Below, one piece after another: positions 50,801 to 58,456 of a DNA stretch of 58,456 nt. The notes beneath the pieces were generated by a model that worked only from the letters and a program-made list of their open reading frames with translations, was not told the origin of the DNA and made no database searches. A program made the translations under genes and the position numbers. Origin of the DNA: Acidobacteriota bacterium (GTDB lineage Bacteria > Acidobacteriota > Terriglobia > Bryobacterales > Bryobacteraceae); contig JACQDF010000176.1 of the NCBI GenBank assembly GCA_016201205.1, positions 1 to 58,456 of the forward strand. Reading direction: 5' to 3'. Every line of letters starts with the position of its first letter. Position 1 is the stretch's first letter.

Positions 50801-50979
50801 GCAACTTCCTCGGGGCTGGCGCCCGGCAGCCGCACCATCACGTTGACGCTGGCCGGATCGGTGCGAGGAAACAGATCCAGTCCCAGGTCCCGATAGCTGA
50901 ACACCCCCAGGGTGACCAGGAAGAAGATCAGCATGAAGGCGAACACCGGCCTTCGAACACAGAGTTCAGAAATTTTCAA
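47899..50979 (-). CDS. RND-family efflux transporter (HAE1/AcrB type)
   Basis: A 1026-aa inner-membrane proton-driven pump. It begins MKISELCVRRPVFAFMLIFF (TM1) and shows the first porter loop (LPGASPEEVASQVVVPLEES) and the charged TM4 region around LTLAVGIVIDDAIIVLENIY, where the acidic pair drives proton transport; FVPVAFMQGYAKKFLNQFGW marks TM6, and a second repeat half follows after about residue 520. Drugs or lipophilic compounds are likely substrates. No membrane-fusion protein or outer-membrane channel gene is next to it, which is unusual, so it must pair with components encoded elsewhere. It is divergent from fabD with about 100 bp between. Confidence 0.95.
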   Translation of the reverse strand: MKISELCVRRPVFAFMLIFFLVTLGVFSYRDLGLDLFPRTDPASVNVMVRLPGASPEEVASQVVVPLEESISAISGIDEIRAFIFEGSARMTVTFVLERDIGEAAEDVREKVSAAMRKLPPNVLPPSITKSDPDSDPVITMAISGKRSQRELTEIADKQIRRAIEAVDGVGGVDVFGGRQRQINIFLDIDKLNAYNLSAQEIERAIRTENVETPGGRIVRGPSELGVRTLGRVEHVSEFNNIIVKNVGGAPIRIRDVGNAEDGMAERRSFGYYKNQSAVMVQVRRQIGANTVKVVDDILAKLNVVKKTLPSGVNIDVVKEQATYIRNSVGALQEHLILGSLLASMVVFLFIRDWRTVFISALAIPTSVIATFTLLKLMGFTLNSMTLLGLTLAVGIVIDDAIIVLENIYRYIDEKNTPPIEAAVHATKEISLAVMATTLSLVIVFVPVAFMQGYAKKFLNQFGWTMTVAILMSMLVAFTLTPALSARLLKPKFPKGSKPLKIVHRTTWFERAYLAVLGVALNHRWAVMVISIATFCSTFYLNKHIGRDWMPQEDQSELSIWAELPEGSSLELTERTALQMARRLEQIPGVKAVVPTSSDFVDRVTMSMMTVLLHPQNERADIGEMGQKVREAMRPFAQARPRVSFPNILGGRETYSPIRAMLLGPDLSRLVELARQVNRELIKEPSVVDLRVNLSLNNPELQVDIDRQLASDLGVRVADIASAVRLLMSGEDQISTFKEESEQYMVTMRLLPGQRDNPAVLSRLLIPSAKQGLIRLDSIAKLERGLGPSRLDRYSRQYSVGIYANVGQGYSLGEAAERTRAAVDRVGLPPGYDVKLSGQVAVLEETTRNMVLAIGLASIFMYMVLAAQFESLLHPFVILTTLPLSIPFALLSLIATGRSLNLFSALGVLLLLGIVKKNGILQIDYMNRLLAEGRPLREAILEANRVRLRPILMTTFSIIAGLAPTAIGIGSGASQRSAIAITIIGGQLLCLLLTLVVVPVGYSLVEQARLFFKRKPAPVQAPAVGD

Positions 50980-51081
50980 GAAACACTCCCGCTTGCCGCT
51001 GGCTGGCCGTCCAGGGGCCGCCCCTCAACAAGGCAAAGATGATGGGGCGGCCTTACAAGGTTACCATTGAAGCTTGACGTT

Positions 51082-52041
51082 ATGAGTAAGGCAGCATTCC
51101 TTTTTCCGGGGCAGGGGTCGCAGTTCGCCGGCATGGGCAGGAGCCTGGCCGAAGCATATCCCGTTGCCAGACAGACGTTTGCGGAAGCAGACCAAGCGCT
51201 AGGGTGGGCTTTGTCGAAGCTCTGCTGGGAGGGCCCGGAAGACGAGCTGAAGCGAACGGAAAACACCCAGCCTGCCATGCTCACCGTATCGGTGGCCGCT
51301 TGGCGAGTGTTGCATGAAAAGGGCCTCCAGCCCGATTACGTCGCCGGGCACAGCTTGGGGGAATACTCGGCGCTGGTGGCGGCTGGTGCACTCGATTTCA
51401 GAGATGCCGTGAAACTGGTGCGCAAGCGAGGGCGCTACATGCAGGAGGCGACGCCGGAAGGAGTGGGAGCGATGGCGGCCATCCTGCGCCTGCCGGATGG
51501 CAAGCTGGACGCCATTCTTGCGGAGGCTGCACAGGGCGAAGTGGTCGCTGCCGCGAATCTGAACTCTCCGGACCAGGTTGTCATCGCGGGCCATGCCACT
51601 GCCGTCGCCCGAGCCTCCGAGCTGGCCAAGGCGGCAGGCGCCAGGCGTGTGGTGCCGCTGGCAGTGAGTGCTCCGTTTCATTGCCCTCTCATGAAGCCCG
51701 CGCAAGAGCGGCTGGCTGTGGATTTGCTGGCCACGGAATTCCACGACCTGGCAGTACCGCTGGTGAACAACTGGCAGGCGCGTGAAATCCGAACCGCGGA
51801 AGGGGCCCGGCGGGGGCTGATCGGGCAGGTGCCGGATCCGGTGCGCTGGCTGGAGACAGTGCGCTTTCTGGCGGCGCAGGGGGTGACGCGCTGTATCGAA
51901 GTCGGCGCCGGAGCAGTGCTGAGCGGGCTGGTGCGGATCATTGCACCGGCCATCGAGTGCGGAAGGTTTGGCGAACCGGCGGATTGGGAGAAACTGGCCG
52001 TCCCTTCGCCAGGGCAGCCGGCTTGCCACCCTCAGGGATGA
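51082..52041 (+). CDS. fabD: Malonyl-CoA:ACP transacylase
   Basis: Loads malonate onto acyl carrier protein for fatty-acid synthesis. The 319-aa protein starts MSKAAFLFPGQGSQFAGMGR, has the active serine in YVAGHSLGEYSALVAAGAL, an arginine in AVKLVRKRGRYMQEA, the QVVIAGHA segment and the catalytic histidine in VSAPFHCPLMKPA. ATG 51082 fits the family start; a TTG 15 bp upstream is open. It stands alone rather than in a fab operon. Confidence 0.96.
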   Translation: MSKAAFLFPGQGSQFAGMGRSLAEAYPVARQTFAEADQALGWALSKLCWEGPEDELKRTENTQPAMLTVSVAAWRVLHEKGLQPDYVAGHSLGEYSALVAAGALDFRDAVKLVRKRGRYMQEATPEGVGAMAAILRLPDGKLDAILAEAAQGEVVAAANLNSPDQVVIAGHATAVARASELAKAAGARRVVPLAVSAPFHCPLMKPAQERLAVDLLATEFHDLAVPLVNNWQAREIRTAEGARRGLIGQVPDPVRWLETVRFLAAQGVTRCIEVGAGAVLSGLVRIIAPAIECGRFGEPADWEKLAVPSPGQPACHPQG

Positions 52042-52097
52042 GATGTATAGTTTGACCAAATCGGGCAGTTCTACTGGAGCCCGGCTGAGGTGGGTGC

Positions 52098-55000
52098 ATG
52101 AAATCGATTCTTCTGGCCTCGACGTTGGTTGCTGCTATGGCTGCGCCAGCGGCCGCGCAAAGCATCTTCGCCACTGTCGTCGGCACGGTAACCGACAAGA
52201 GCTCGGCGGTGATTTCCGGAGCGCGGGTGACGATCGTCAACGTGAACACCAACGAGAAACGCGAGTTCACCAGCAACAGCGCCGGCAACTACGAAATCAG
52301 CAATCTCTTTCCCGGCACGTACACGATGGAGGTCCAGATGGCCGGGTTCACGCGATCCCGCAAAGAAGGGATCGCGCTGGCCTCGAACGAAAACGCACGC
52401 ATTGACGTGGCGCTCGAAGTCTTGACGCAGGTCACTGAAGTCACCGTGACGGCCGACTCCGGAGCGCGTCTGGAGACGGAATCCTCGATGCTGAGCGACG
52501 TGCGCAGCTTCCGCCACGCAGCATCTACCGCTACCTCGTGCTGACGCCCGGCGTTTGAGCGTCGGGCCGATGGTGTTCGAGGACCGCACGTCGGACATGG
52601 TGACGCCATCGACGGCGTAGTGGACCTGCCGGTTGCGGCTCACGGAGACCGACATCGTACGGCGGCAACCGCATCCATGGCGCCGTGTACGACTACTACT
52701 CGACTGGCGTGTTTCGCGCGCGCGATTATTTCACTCACGCCCGCAGCGGCACCCCCAGCCACGGCTTTGGCGGCCACGTGGGCGGACCCGTCTACCTGCC
52801 CAAGCTCTATGATGGCCGCGACAAGACCTTCTGGTTCACTTCTTACGAAACGACGTTCGCCCCGCAGGCGGTGAGCAACCTGACGCCTTCGGTGCCGCTG
52901 ACAGCGTGGAAGCGAGGCGACTTCTCCGGCGAGCGAACCGTCATTCGGGATCCGTTTGCCGACGGCACGCCGTTTGCCGGGAATCTGATTCCCTCGAGCC
53001 GTATCAACAGCGTCTCGCGAGTCTACATCCCGCTGTGGCCGGACCCGAACTTCGGCGAGCCCGGCGTGTTCGCCAACCAGAACTATCGCGAGCAGAAGCT
53101 TCGCCCGTTCGACAAGCCGCACAACGTTCAGGTGAGGGTGGACCACCGCATCTCGACACAGAACACCGTCTTCGGCCGCTATCTCCACCAGCGCCAGCAG
53201 AACTATGATTTCGAGAGCGGCCTCCCAGGCGTCTTCGGGCTGCGGCAGCAGTTGCGTGTCGTCAAACACGCCCTGGTTTCCGACACGCACATTTTCTCAC
53301 CGACGCTGATCAACGAGTTCCGCTTCGGCGTCTCCTACAACACCAACCCGCGTTGGGCCAAAGACGTCAAGGGTCCCGAGTTTCTCGCTCGAACGGGCTT
53401 ACAGAACACCAGCCGTGACGGTAAGATCCCCGACTCGTTCGTCGTGCCCATCGTGAGCTTCGCCCAGGGGCCGGGCATCCAGACGATCGAGGTGACCCAG
53501 CAGCGGTTCTTCAACGAGGATCTCACCCTCCAGTGGCAGGACACGGTCAGCAAGATCTACGGCAAGCACAGCCTGCGGCTGGGCTTCGAGGTCAACCAGA
53601 GGCAATTCAACGACCAGAACCAGCCGACGAACCTTTACGGCAGCTTCCAGTTCACCAATCGCTACACCGGCTTCAACTTCGCCGACTTCGTGCTGGGAGT
53701 GCCCACTTCGATGAGCCGCGGCGCCTTCGCCCTGAAGCGCGAAGACCGCTCCATCGCCTACGACTGGTTCATTCACGACCAGTACAAAGTCACCCCTCGC
53801 CTCACGTTGAACCTCGGGCTTCGCTATGAGCTGCATCCGTCATGGACGACCAGCGGGAACCGCATCTCGGCGTTCGACAAAACCAGCGGCCGCATCGTTG
53901 TGCCCGACAGTGCGCTGCCGCTGGTGAGCGACCTGTTCCCCACCGACCTGGTGGCTGTCGTCGGCCATTCGAAAACCGCCTTCAACGAGCGGCTGTTCAA
54001 CACGGACAAGAACAACCTGGCGCCCCGCATCGGCTTCGCCTGGCGGCCGTTTGGCGCCAAGACCTTCGTCGTTCGCGCCGCCTACGGAATCTTCTTCGAG
54101 GTCATTCCCCGGCAGCAATCGCTCTTCGGCACGCCATTCATCGTCAATGAGCCGGGCCACACGAACCCCACCGATCTGCGCGACCCGCTGTTCGTCCAGT
54201 GGCCGCTGGCGTTCCCGCGCATCACGCGCGGGGCCGGCGTCAGCATCCCGTCGTCGTGGGAGATCGGCTTCCGCACGCCGTACGCGCAAAACTGGAACTT
54301 CACTCTCGAGAAGGAAATCGCCGACATGAAGGTGCGCGCTTCGTACGTCGGCACGGGCGGCCGTCAGATGCCGCACCCGTTCAACATCAATCAGCCCGCG
54401 CCCGGCCCGGGGTTCTATGTCGACAAACCGCGGCCGTTCCCCGCGCTGTCCGGGATCACCGAACAGCGCAACGGCGCCAGCCATACTTACCATGCGCTGA
54501 ACTTCGAAGTCGAGCGCCGGTTCGCCCGCGGCCTGCTGTTTGAAACTTCGTTTACGTTTGCCAAGGATCTCGGGGACGAAGATGTGACTCCGGAGAACAC
54601 CTTCGACCGGAGTCGCGAGCGCGCACACACCATCGTGACGCCGTTTCGCCGCTGGGTCGGGTTCATGGTTTACGAGCTGCCCTTCGGCCCGGGAAAGCCG
54701 TGGTTGAACCGGAACAGCGGTCTGGCGAAGCGTCTGGCCGGCGGCTGGGAAATCAGCGCCTCGGCGACCTTGCAGGATGGCCAGATGGAAACGCCGCTCT
54801 GGCAAATGCCCGACATCCACGGGATCGCCTTCACCTCGACACGCACACCGCCCAACGTCGCCTATCGCCCGGACTGCGTCGCCAATCCGAATCTTCCCGA
54901 CGATCGCCGGTCGATTACGGCCTGGTACGACGTCAGTGCCTTCCGGCTGCCGGCTACGCCGGGCGTCTTCGGAAGCTGCGGGCGCAGCGTGATCGAAGGG

Positions 55001-55255
55001 CCGGGAGTGCGTGTGCTGCACGCGGGTGTGTTCAAGCGCATCAGCTTTACCGAACGCTTCAGCGCGCGCCTCGGGCTGCAAGCCGTCAACGCCTTCAACC
55101 ATCCCAACTGGGGCAACCTTGGCGGCGGGGCGCTGCGGCTGGACAACACGAGCGCGCGCGCCCGCATCACCGATGCCGGCGGCGCCACCTCCGGCTCAGC
55201 CGGAGACGCCCCCGGAGCGAGGGGGTTGCGGCTGGACTTGCGAATCGAATTCTGA
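52098..55255 (+). pseudogene. TonB-dependent receptor gene with inverted and partly deleted plug region
   Basis: The 5' part (52098-52544) encodes a signal peptide (SILLASTLVAAMAAPAAAQS), a carboxypeptidase-regulatory-like domain and the start of the plug. Sequence encoding LPPRSIYRYLVLTPGV (about 52505-52553) already lies in another frame. From about 52556 to 52655 the opposite strand encodes SRNRQVHYAVDGVTMSDVRS followed by SNTIGPTL, which is the expected plug sequence. The plus strand then resumes with GGNRIHGAVYDYYSTGVFRA and an open barrel of about 850 residues to 55255. Some 50 residues of plug are missing. A 100-bp inversion plus deletion explains this; an assembly error is the alternative. 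Confidence 0.75.
52556..52655 (-). other. Inverted plug segment inside the TonB receptor gene
   Basis: Read on the minus strand this segment encodes QVHYAVDGVTMSDVRSSNTI and flanking plug residues, in the opposite direction to the rest of the gene. Related GCCGGTTGCGG and GGCAACCGCAT sequences lie in inverted orientation near the right end (about 52627 and 52665). Confidence 0.65.
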
Positions 55256-55298
55256 GCCGCGCCGGTGGGTCGAAGGAGAAGGTTCGTGAGGAGGCATG

Positions 55299-55523
55299 CT
55301 AAGCCGCCGTCGTAATCTCGACTTCGCCCGCCAGGCTGGACGGTTCGGGAATGGGGTCTCCACACTGGCGCAGCGTGTCCAAGTGGCCTTGAATCGCCTC
55401 GCGGATGTTGTGCTTCGTTTCGTCCAATGTGCGGCCAGTGGTCATGCAACCCGGCAGATCCGGAACATAGGCAGCCCAGTTCGCTTGGGCGAGCTCAAAA
55501 ATGACAGCATACTTCACGCTCAT
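55299..55523 (-). CDS. hicB: HicB-family antitoxin (second copy)
   Basis: A 74-aa HicB protein: VKYAVIFELAQANWAAYVPD, LPGCMTTGRTLDETKHNIRE and AIQGHLDTLRQCGDPIPEPS. It is not a close copy of the 32147-32362 protein. Its ATG overlaps the TGA of the upstream toxin remnant, so the order here is hicA-hicB. It appears intact while its toxin is broken. Confidence 0.87.
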   Translation of the reverse strand: MSVKYAVIFELAQANWAAYVPDLPGCMTTGRTLDETKHNIREAIQGHLDTLRQCGDPIPEPSSLAGEVEITTAA

Positions 55524-55673
55524 CCCTTGTCCTCCAATCCCGCAGACCTGAGGATCGCCTTCCGCGTTTCAATCGGAATCTCATCGCCGAAACTGCCTGG
55601 CACAGTCACGACGTGCGGCTTCGTGCTTCCATCCATCGGATTCGATCAATCGGATCAGATCCCGGACCTTCAC
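55520..55673 (-). pseudogene. hicA: hicA toxin gene with internal deletion and frameshift
   Basis: GTG 55673 begins VKVRDLIRLIESDGWKH, the HicA start. The expected Gly-Ser-His catalytic segment is absent. The next frame supplies TKPHVVTVPGSFGDEIPIET then RKAILRSAGLEDKG, the normal end of the protein, to a stop overlapping hicB. A deletion of roughly 30-40 bp that also shifts the frame fits. The active-site histidine is lost. Confidence 0.75.
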
Positions 55674-55796
55674 TCTCGCTAGTCGATTAAGGTAACCGGC
55701 ATATAACGGATACCTGAACGTAGAGTAGGTCGAAGGCGTCAGAATTCGTCAATACTGCGGTGTGTTTCGCGGCTAATCACGGGCACGGAAGCGGTG

Positions 55797-56255
55797 TCAG
55801 CCGCCGGCCGCTTCCTGCACCATGCTGGTGCGCTTTTCGACGTCCCCGATCCAACCAGCGTCCATCGCGTCGAAGCCCTCTTGCTCCCATTGCCACTTGC
55901 CTTTGGCGTCCACGATCCAAAGGCGCGGCACGCTCAGGAAACGCACCACTTGATTTACGTAGACATTCCCCAGCAAAACGGGAAACGTGTACGAGTGCTC
56001 GGCCAGAAACTCCAGCAGCGAGTGCGAGTCTTCATCGACGTTCAGAGTGAGCACCGCGACGTCTTTGCGGTCTTTGAAGCGGTCGTAGAGTTGCTGCATG
56101 AACGGCAACTGGAGCATGCACGGCGCGCTCCAGGTGGCCCAGACGTTCAGCACCAGCGTCTTGCCGGCCAGCTTTTCCAGATTCCACACTTTCCCCTCCA
56201 GATTCGCCAGGCGAAACGGGGGCAGCTCGCGGTCCGGTCGTTCCCAACGGCTCAT
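55797..56255 (-). CDS. TlpA/redoxin-like thioredoxin-fold protein lacking the first active-site Cys
   Basis: A 152-aa thioredoxin-fold protein: LPPFRLANLEGKVWNLEKLA, GKTLVLNVWATWSAPCMLQL, VAVLTLNVDEDSHSLLEFLA. The usual Trp-Cys-x-x-Cys motif is Trp-Ser-Ala-Pro-Cys; the codon is AGC, so the nucleophilic cysteine is replaced and classical disulfide exchange is not possible. No signal peptide or membrane anchor precedes the fold. It starts 10 bp after the stop of the Gfo/Idh gene on the same strand and is probably co-transcribed. It could act through the single Cys (peroxidase-like) or as a binding module. Confidence 0.82.
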   Translation of the reverse strand: MSRWERPDRELPPFRLANLEGKVWNLEKLAGKTLVLNVWATWSAPCMLQLPFMQQLYDRFKDRKDVAVLTLNVDEDSHSLLEFLAEHSYTFPVLLGNVYVNQVVRFLSVPRLWIVDAKGKWQWEQEGFDAMDAGWIGDVEKRTSMVQEAAGG

Positions 56256-56265
56256 TCAGTTGAGT

Positions 56266-57576
56266 CTAAACCTTTTCGGGCACTACGTATGGGGCCCGGT
56301 AATTTCGGGTGAGGAGCGCATCGGCTTCGGCGTCGTTCCTGAACCGTTCCCTGGCCGCATCCCACTGCAAGCGGCGCCCAACGCGGTAGCTGATGTTGGC
56401 CAGATGGCAATAGTCCGAAGCAATCACATTCAACGCAACTTCCGCGTGCAGATCCTCGCGGCGGCGGCTCTTGACAGCCTTGAGGAAATTCTCCATGTGG
56501 GCCATCGTTCCGTCGGATCGCTCTGATTTACCTTCCCTGGCCAGTTCCCGTTTTTCTCCTTTGTAGAGCCAGTATCCACTCCCGTCCACGGCGAGATAGC
56601 CATCGCTGCCGTAGAAAATGTTTCCGACTACGTTGCCTCCCCGGTGGCCGAGCGGGCCCTCTTCCGGGCTCACCAGGCCGCGCACTTCAAACACCAGCTC
56701 GGCATCGCCGTAACTGAACGAAGCCAGTTGCGTGTTGGGCGTTTCCTGGTCGTCGTCATAGACGAACTTGCCGCCGGTCGCCACCACGGACTTCGGGAAA
56801 ACCGTCTTGCCGAGACCCCACAGCGCGACGTCCATTTCATGCACGCCCTGGTTTCCGATGTCGCCGTTGCCGGTGTCCCAGAACCAGTGCCAGTTGTACT
56901 TGAAGCGGTTCTCATTGAACGGGCGCATGGGGGCCGGGCCCAGGAAAAGGCTCCAGTCGATGCCCGCCGGCGTGGGCTGGTCCGGCTTGCGCCCGATCGA
57001 CGGCCGCCGCTTATAACAGAGTCCTTTGGCCATGTAGATCTTGCCGATGGCGCCATCTTCGAGCAGCTTCATCGCCTCGATCTTATGCGCCGTGCTGCGG
57101 CTCTGCGTGCCCGCTTGCACCATACGGTTGTACTTGCGAGCCGCCGCGATCATCTGCCTGCCTTCATACACGTTGTGGCAGACAGGCTTCTCGATGTACA
57201 CGTCCTTGCCGGCCTTGCAGGCCCAGATGGTTGACAGCGCGTGCCAGTGATTCGGCGTGGCGATGGAAACGGCGTTCACGTCCTTGTCTTCAAACAACTG
57301 CCGCATGTCGGTGTAGACCTTCGGCTTGTGTCCTCTGACACGCTCGACGAGCGCGACCGCGCGCTCCTGAGCGGCCTGGTTGACATCGCAGACGGCGGCC
57401 ACGTGGCAGTCCTCGATCTTTGTGTACTGGTTCAGATGCGAGGTGCCGCGCCCGCCGATGCCGATGACGGCGATGTTGATGCGATCATTGGCTCCCAGAA
57501 TGCGGGAAGTTTGCGTCGAGAGGGCAGCGGCGCTGATCGTCTGAAGAGCGGCTCTGCGGCTGGGTTCCAGGCTCAT
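56266..57576 (-). CDS. Gfo/Idh/MocA-family oxidoreductase (third)
   Basis: A 436-aa exported oxidoreductase. The N-terminus SLEPSRRAALQTISAAALST has a Tat-like arginine pair. The Rossmann motif is INIAVIGIGGRGTSHLNQYT, followed by ATPNHWHALSTIWACKAGKD and VYIEKPVCHNVYEGRQMI (Glu-Lys-Pro). The second domain contains GNGDIGNQGVHEMDVALWGL. AAGGAG precedes the ATG by eight bases. It is similar in layout to the 40877 protein. The gene is followed by the TlpA-like gene after 10 bp. Confidence 0.92.
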   Translation of the reverse strand: MSLEPSRRAALQTISAAALSTQTSRILGANDRINIAVIGIGGRGTSHLNQYTKIEDCHVAAVCDVNQAAQERAVALVERVRGHKPKVYTDMRQLFEDKDVNAVSIATPNHWHALSTIWACKAGKDVYIEKPVCHNVYEGRQMIAAARKYNRMVQAGTQSRSTAHKIEAMKLLEDGAIGKIYMAKGLCYKRRPSIGRKPDQPTPAGIDWSLFLGPAPMRPFNENRFKYNWHWFWDTGNGDIGNQGVHEMDVALWGLGKTVFPKSVVATGGKFVYDDDQETPNTQLASFSYGDAELVFEVRGLVSPEEGPLGHRGGNVVGNIFYGSDGYLAVDGSGYWLYKGEKRELAREGKSERSDGTMAHMENFLKAVKSRRREDLHAEVALNVIASDYCHLANISYRVGRRLQWDAARERFRNDAEADALLTRNYRAPYVVPEKV

Positions 57577-57609
57577 GGGGGGTCTCCTTGTCCTTTGTGA
57601 TTATATCCA

Positions 57610-57912
57610 ATGCGGTGCGATATGATCGGCCCGCATCCGCAACGTTCACCGGAGCTGGGGCACATCGCCTACTTGAAGCGCAAGCATGGCCCGGATGCCG
57701 CCAAGTGGGCCATCGTACCGGGGACTTGCCCGAGGCGTCACCACCACCGCGCGCTGCTCGCCCCCCTCGACACCCAGACTACAAAACCCGAAGTGATACG
57801 TGCTGGCTTGGCCGACTGGTGTCATCCGGCGCCGCCCAACGGTCTCATAGCCCGATCATCGGGGCCGCGTTGTTCGGCGTCACCATTTATGCAGAAATCG
57901 GCTACCTCTTGA
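57610..57912 (+). CDS. Doubtful ORF upstream of the third Gfo/Idh gene
   Basis: An ORF of 100 codons, of which only the first about 40 (MIGPHPQRSPELGHIAYLKR then KHGPDAAKWAIVPG) look coding by third-position GC; the rest is low quality. It may be the start of a truncated gene. No family recognised. The rest of 57577-57901 holds no other gene I can support. Confidence 0.3.
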   Translation: MRCDMIGPHPQRSPELGHIAYLKRKHGPDAAKWAIVPGTCPRRHHHRALLAPLDTQTTKPEVIRAGLADWCHPAPPNGLIARSSGPRCSASPFMQKSATS

Positions 57913-58357
57913 ATGGATATCTTGCCGCACCTTCACTGCACGCCCAGTTCACGGTGGACCCTGCGAAGGACGCACCACCGTGTCTGGCCAACGTCGCATC
58001 GTCCAATGAATAGTCCTTGGGAATGTGCTTCCGTAACTGTTCGGCCGCTTCATCATACGACATTTCTTTGCGATTCCTAAAGTCGTAGCCGTACTGAAAC
58101 GCTTCGACCTGGCATAGCAGCGCAATTACGCTTGAGGAGTCTGGTTCCCAATGGACATAGGCGAACTCCAATCGTCCCGACCCGGGCACTCTTTCATTCT
58201 TGATTTCCGTTGCCCGTGCATCCTTCGCTACAAGCTTGATCAACTCACCATAGTTGCCCCCTTCCTTCCGATACAGCACGAGCTCGCGCTCGTGATTAGG
58301 TGATGGATACCTTCTTAAGTGACCACGCAATAATAACTGCACGAGTCGGGGCGTCAC
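57902..58357 (-). CDS. Hypothetical protein, possibly missing its N-terminus
   Basis: A 151-aa product. The central part is convincing: RRYPSPNHERELVLYRKEGG, NYGELIKLVAKDARATEIKN, RLEFAYVHWEPDSSSVIALL and RNRKEMSYDEAAEQLRKHIP. The Pro-Ser-Pro-Asn start followed by a charged beta-strand resembles small exported proteins that normally carry a signal peptide, which is not present from the GTG at 58357, so the 5' end may be truncated. No catalytic motif. The last 99 bp of the window show no gene. Confidence 0.6.
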   Translation of the reverse strand: MTPRLVQLLLRGHLRRYPSPNHERELVLYRKEGGNYGELIKLVAKDARATEIKNERVPGSGRLEFAYVHWEPDSSSVIALLCQVEAFQYGYDFRNRKEMSYDEAAEQLRKHIPKDYSLDDATLARHGGASFAGSTVNWACSEGAARYPFKR

Positions 58358-58456
58358 TCAAGCAATATGCTGCACCATTCTCGCTTTGAGGTCGCGGGAT
58401 CGCCTATCGCCAGAAGCCCGTAAGAATCGTTGGTCGATGCTCCTGTAGCGGCTGGA

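Noticed and set aside
48751-51042. Plus-strand open frame of 763 codons over the RND gene
   Set aside because: Antisense shadow of the efflux pump; the His- and Asp-rich product has no domain.

Overview
The window looks like chromosomal DNA of a GC-rich soil-type Acidobacteriota, probably the Solibacter/Bryobacter group. This is inferred from gene families and not from a marker gene. It holds three Oar-like TonB-dependent receptors with an N-terminal carboxypeptidase-regulatory-like domain, Tat-type Gfo/Idh/MocA oxidoreductases, an acidobacterial-style Ser/Thr kinase, a split F-ATPase cluster, and two families of dispersed palindromic repeats. No rRNA gene, complete tRNA gene or CRISPR array was found.

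Layout. 1-7.1 kb (mostly minus): a truncated TonB receptor, a GH105 unsaturated-glycan hydrolase and a Tat-exported esterase form a small pectin-type utilisation locus, followed by a fused alpha/beta 2-oxoacid dehydrogenase E1. 7.3-18.5 kb is core housekeeping: truB, glmU, yvcK, a TPR protein, asnB, a YdcF protein, a FdxA-type ferredoxin, queD, a DinG-type helicase and a sensor-less kinase. 18.7-24.7 kb is an ATP synthase cluster (b', b, delta, alpha, gamma, beta, epsilon) without subunits a and c. 24.8-29.3 kb: a RodZ-like protein is divergent from an overlapping set of glycosyltransferase, two methyltransferases and a glutaminyl-cyclase-like M28 enzyme.

29.3-34.1 kb is a graveyard. It contains an intradiol dioxygenase that lost its iron-binding core, an AraC/GyrI regulator carrying an in-frame palindromic insertion and fused to a VOC fragment, an unanchored signal peptidase, an intact mazEF, a hicBA pair with a frameshifted toxin, a membrane-protein gene with several frameshifts, the 3' half of a tRNA-Asn, and the C-terminal end of a DNA methylase. 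This is best read as an eroded island at a tRNA attachment site. 34.1-37.8 kb: a cupin, then a coupled operon of histidine kinase, NarL-type response regulator, amidohydrolase and an unknown protein. 38-40.7 kb: an ORF joining an unknown N-terminal region to a truncated Ser/Thr kinase, then a DUF4160/DUF2442 pair broken by an inversion.

40.7-47.4 kb: a strong promoter with four helically phased ATTGCC boxes drives two Gfo/Idh oxidoreductases and a full-length TonB receptor. 47.5-58.4 kb: a decayed DUF433/DUF5615 module, an RND pump, fabD, a TonB receptor whose plug region is inverted, a second hicBA pair with a broken toxin, a TlpA-like protein lacking one active-site cysteine, and a third Gfo/Idh enzyme.

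The most notable signals are: an 83-bp palindromic element flanked by 10-bp target duplications that adds 93 bp (31 codons) and stays in frame inside a regulator gene; a second palindromic family that sits at gene ends and supplies a stop codon; and three toxin-antitoxin modules in which the toxin is broken.
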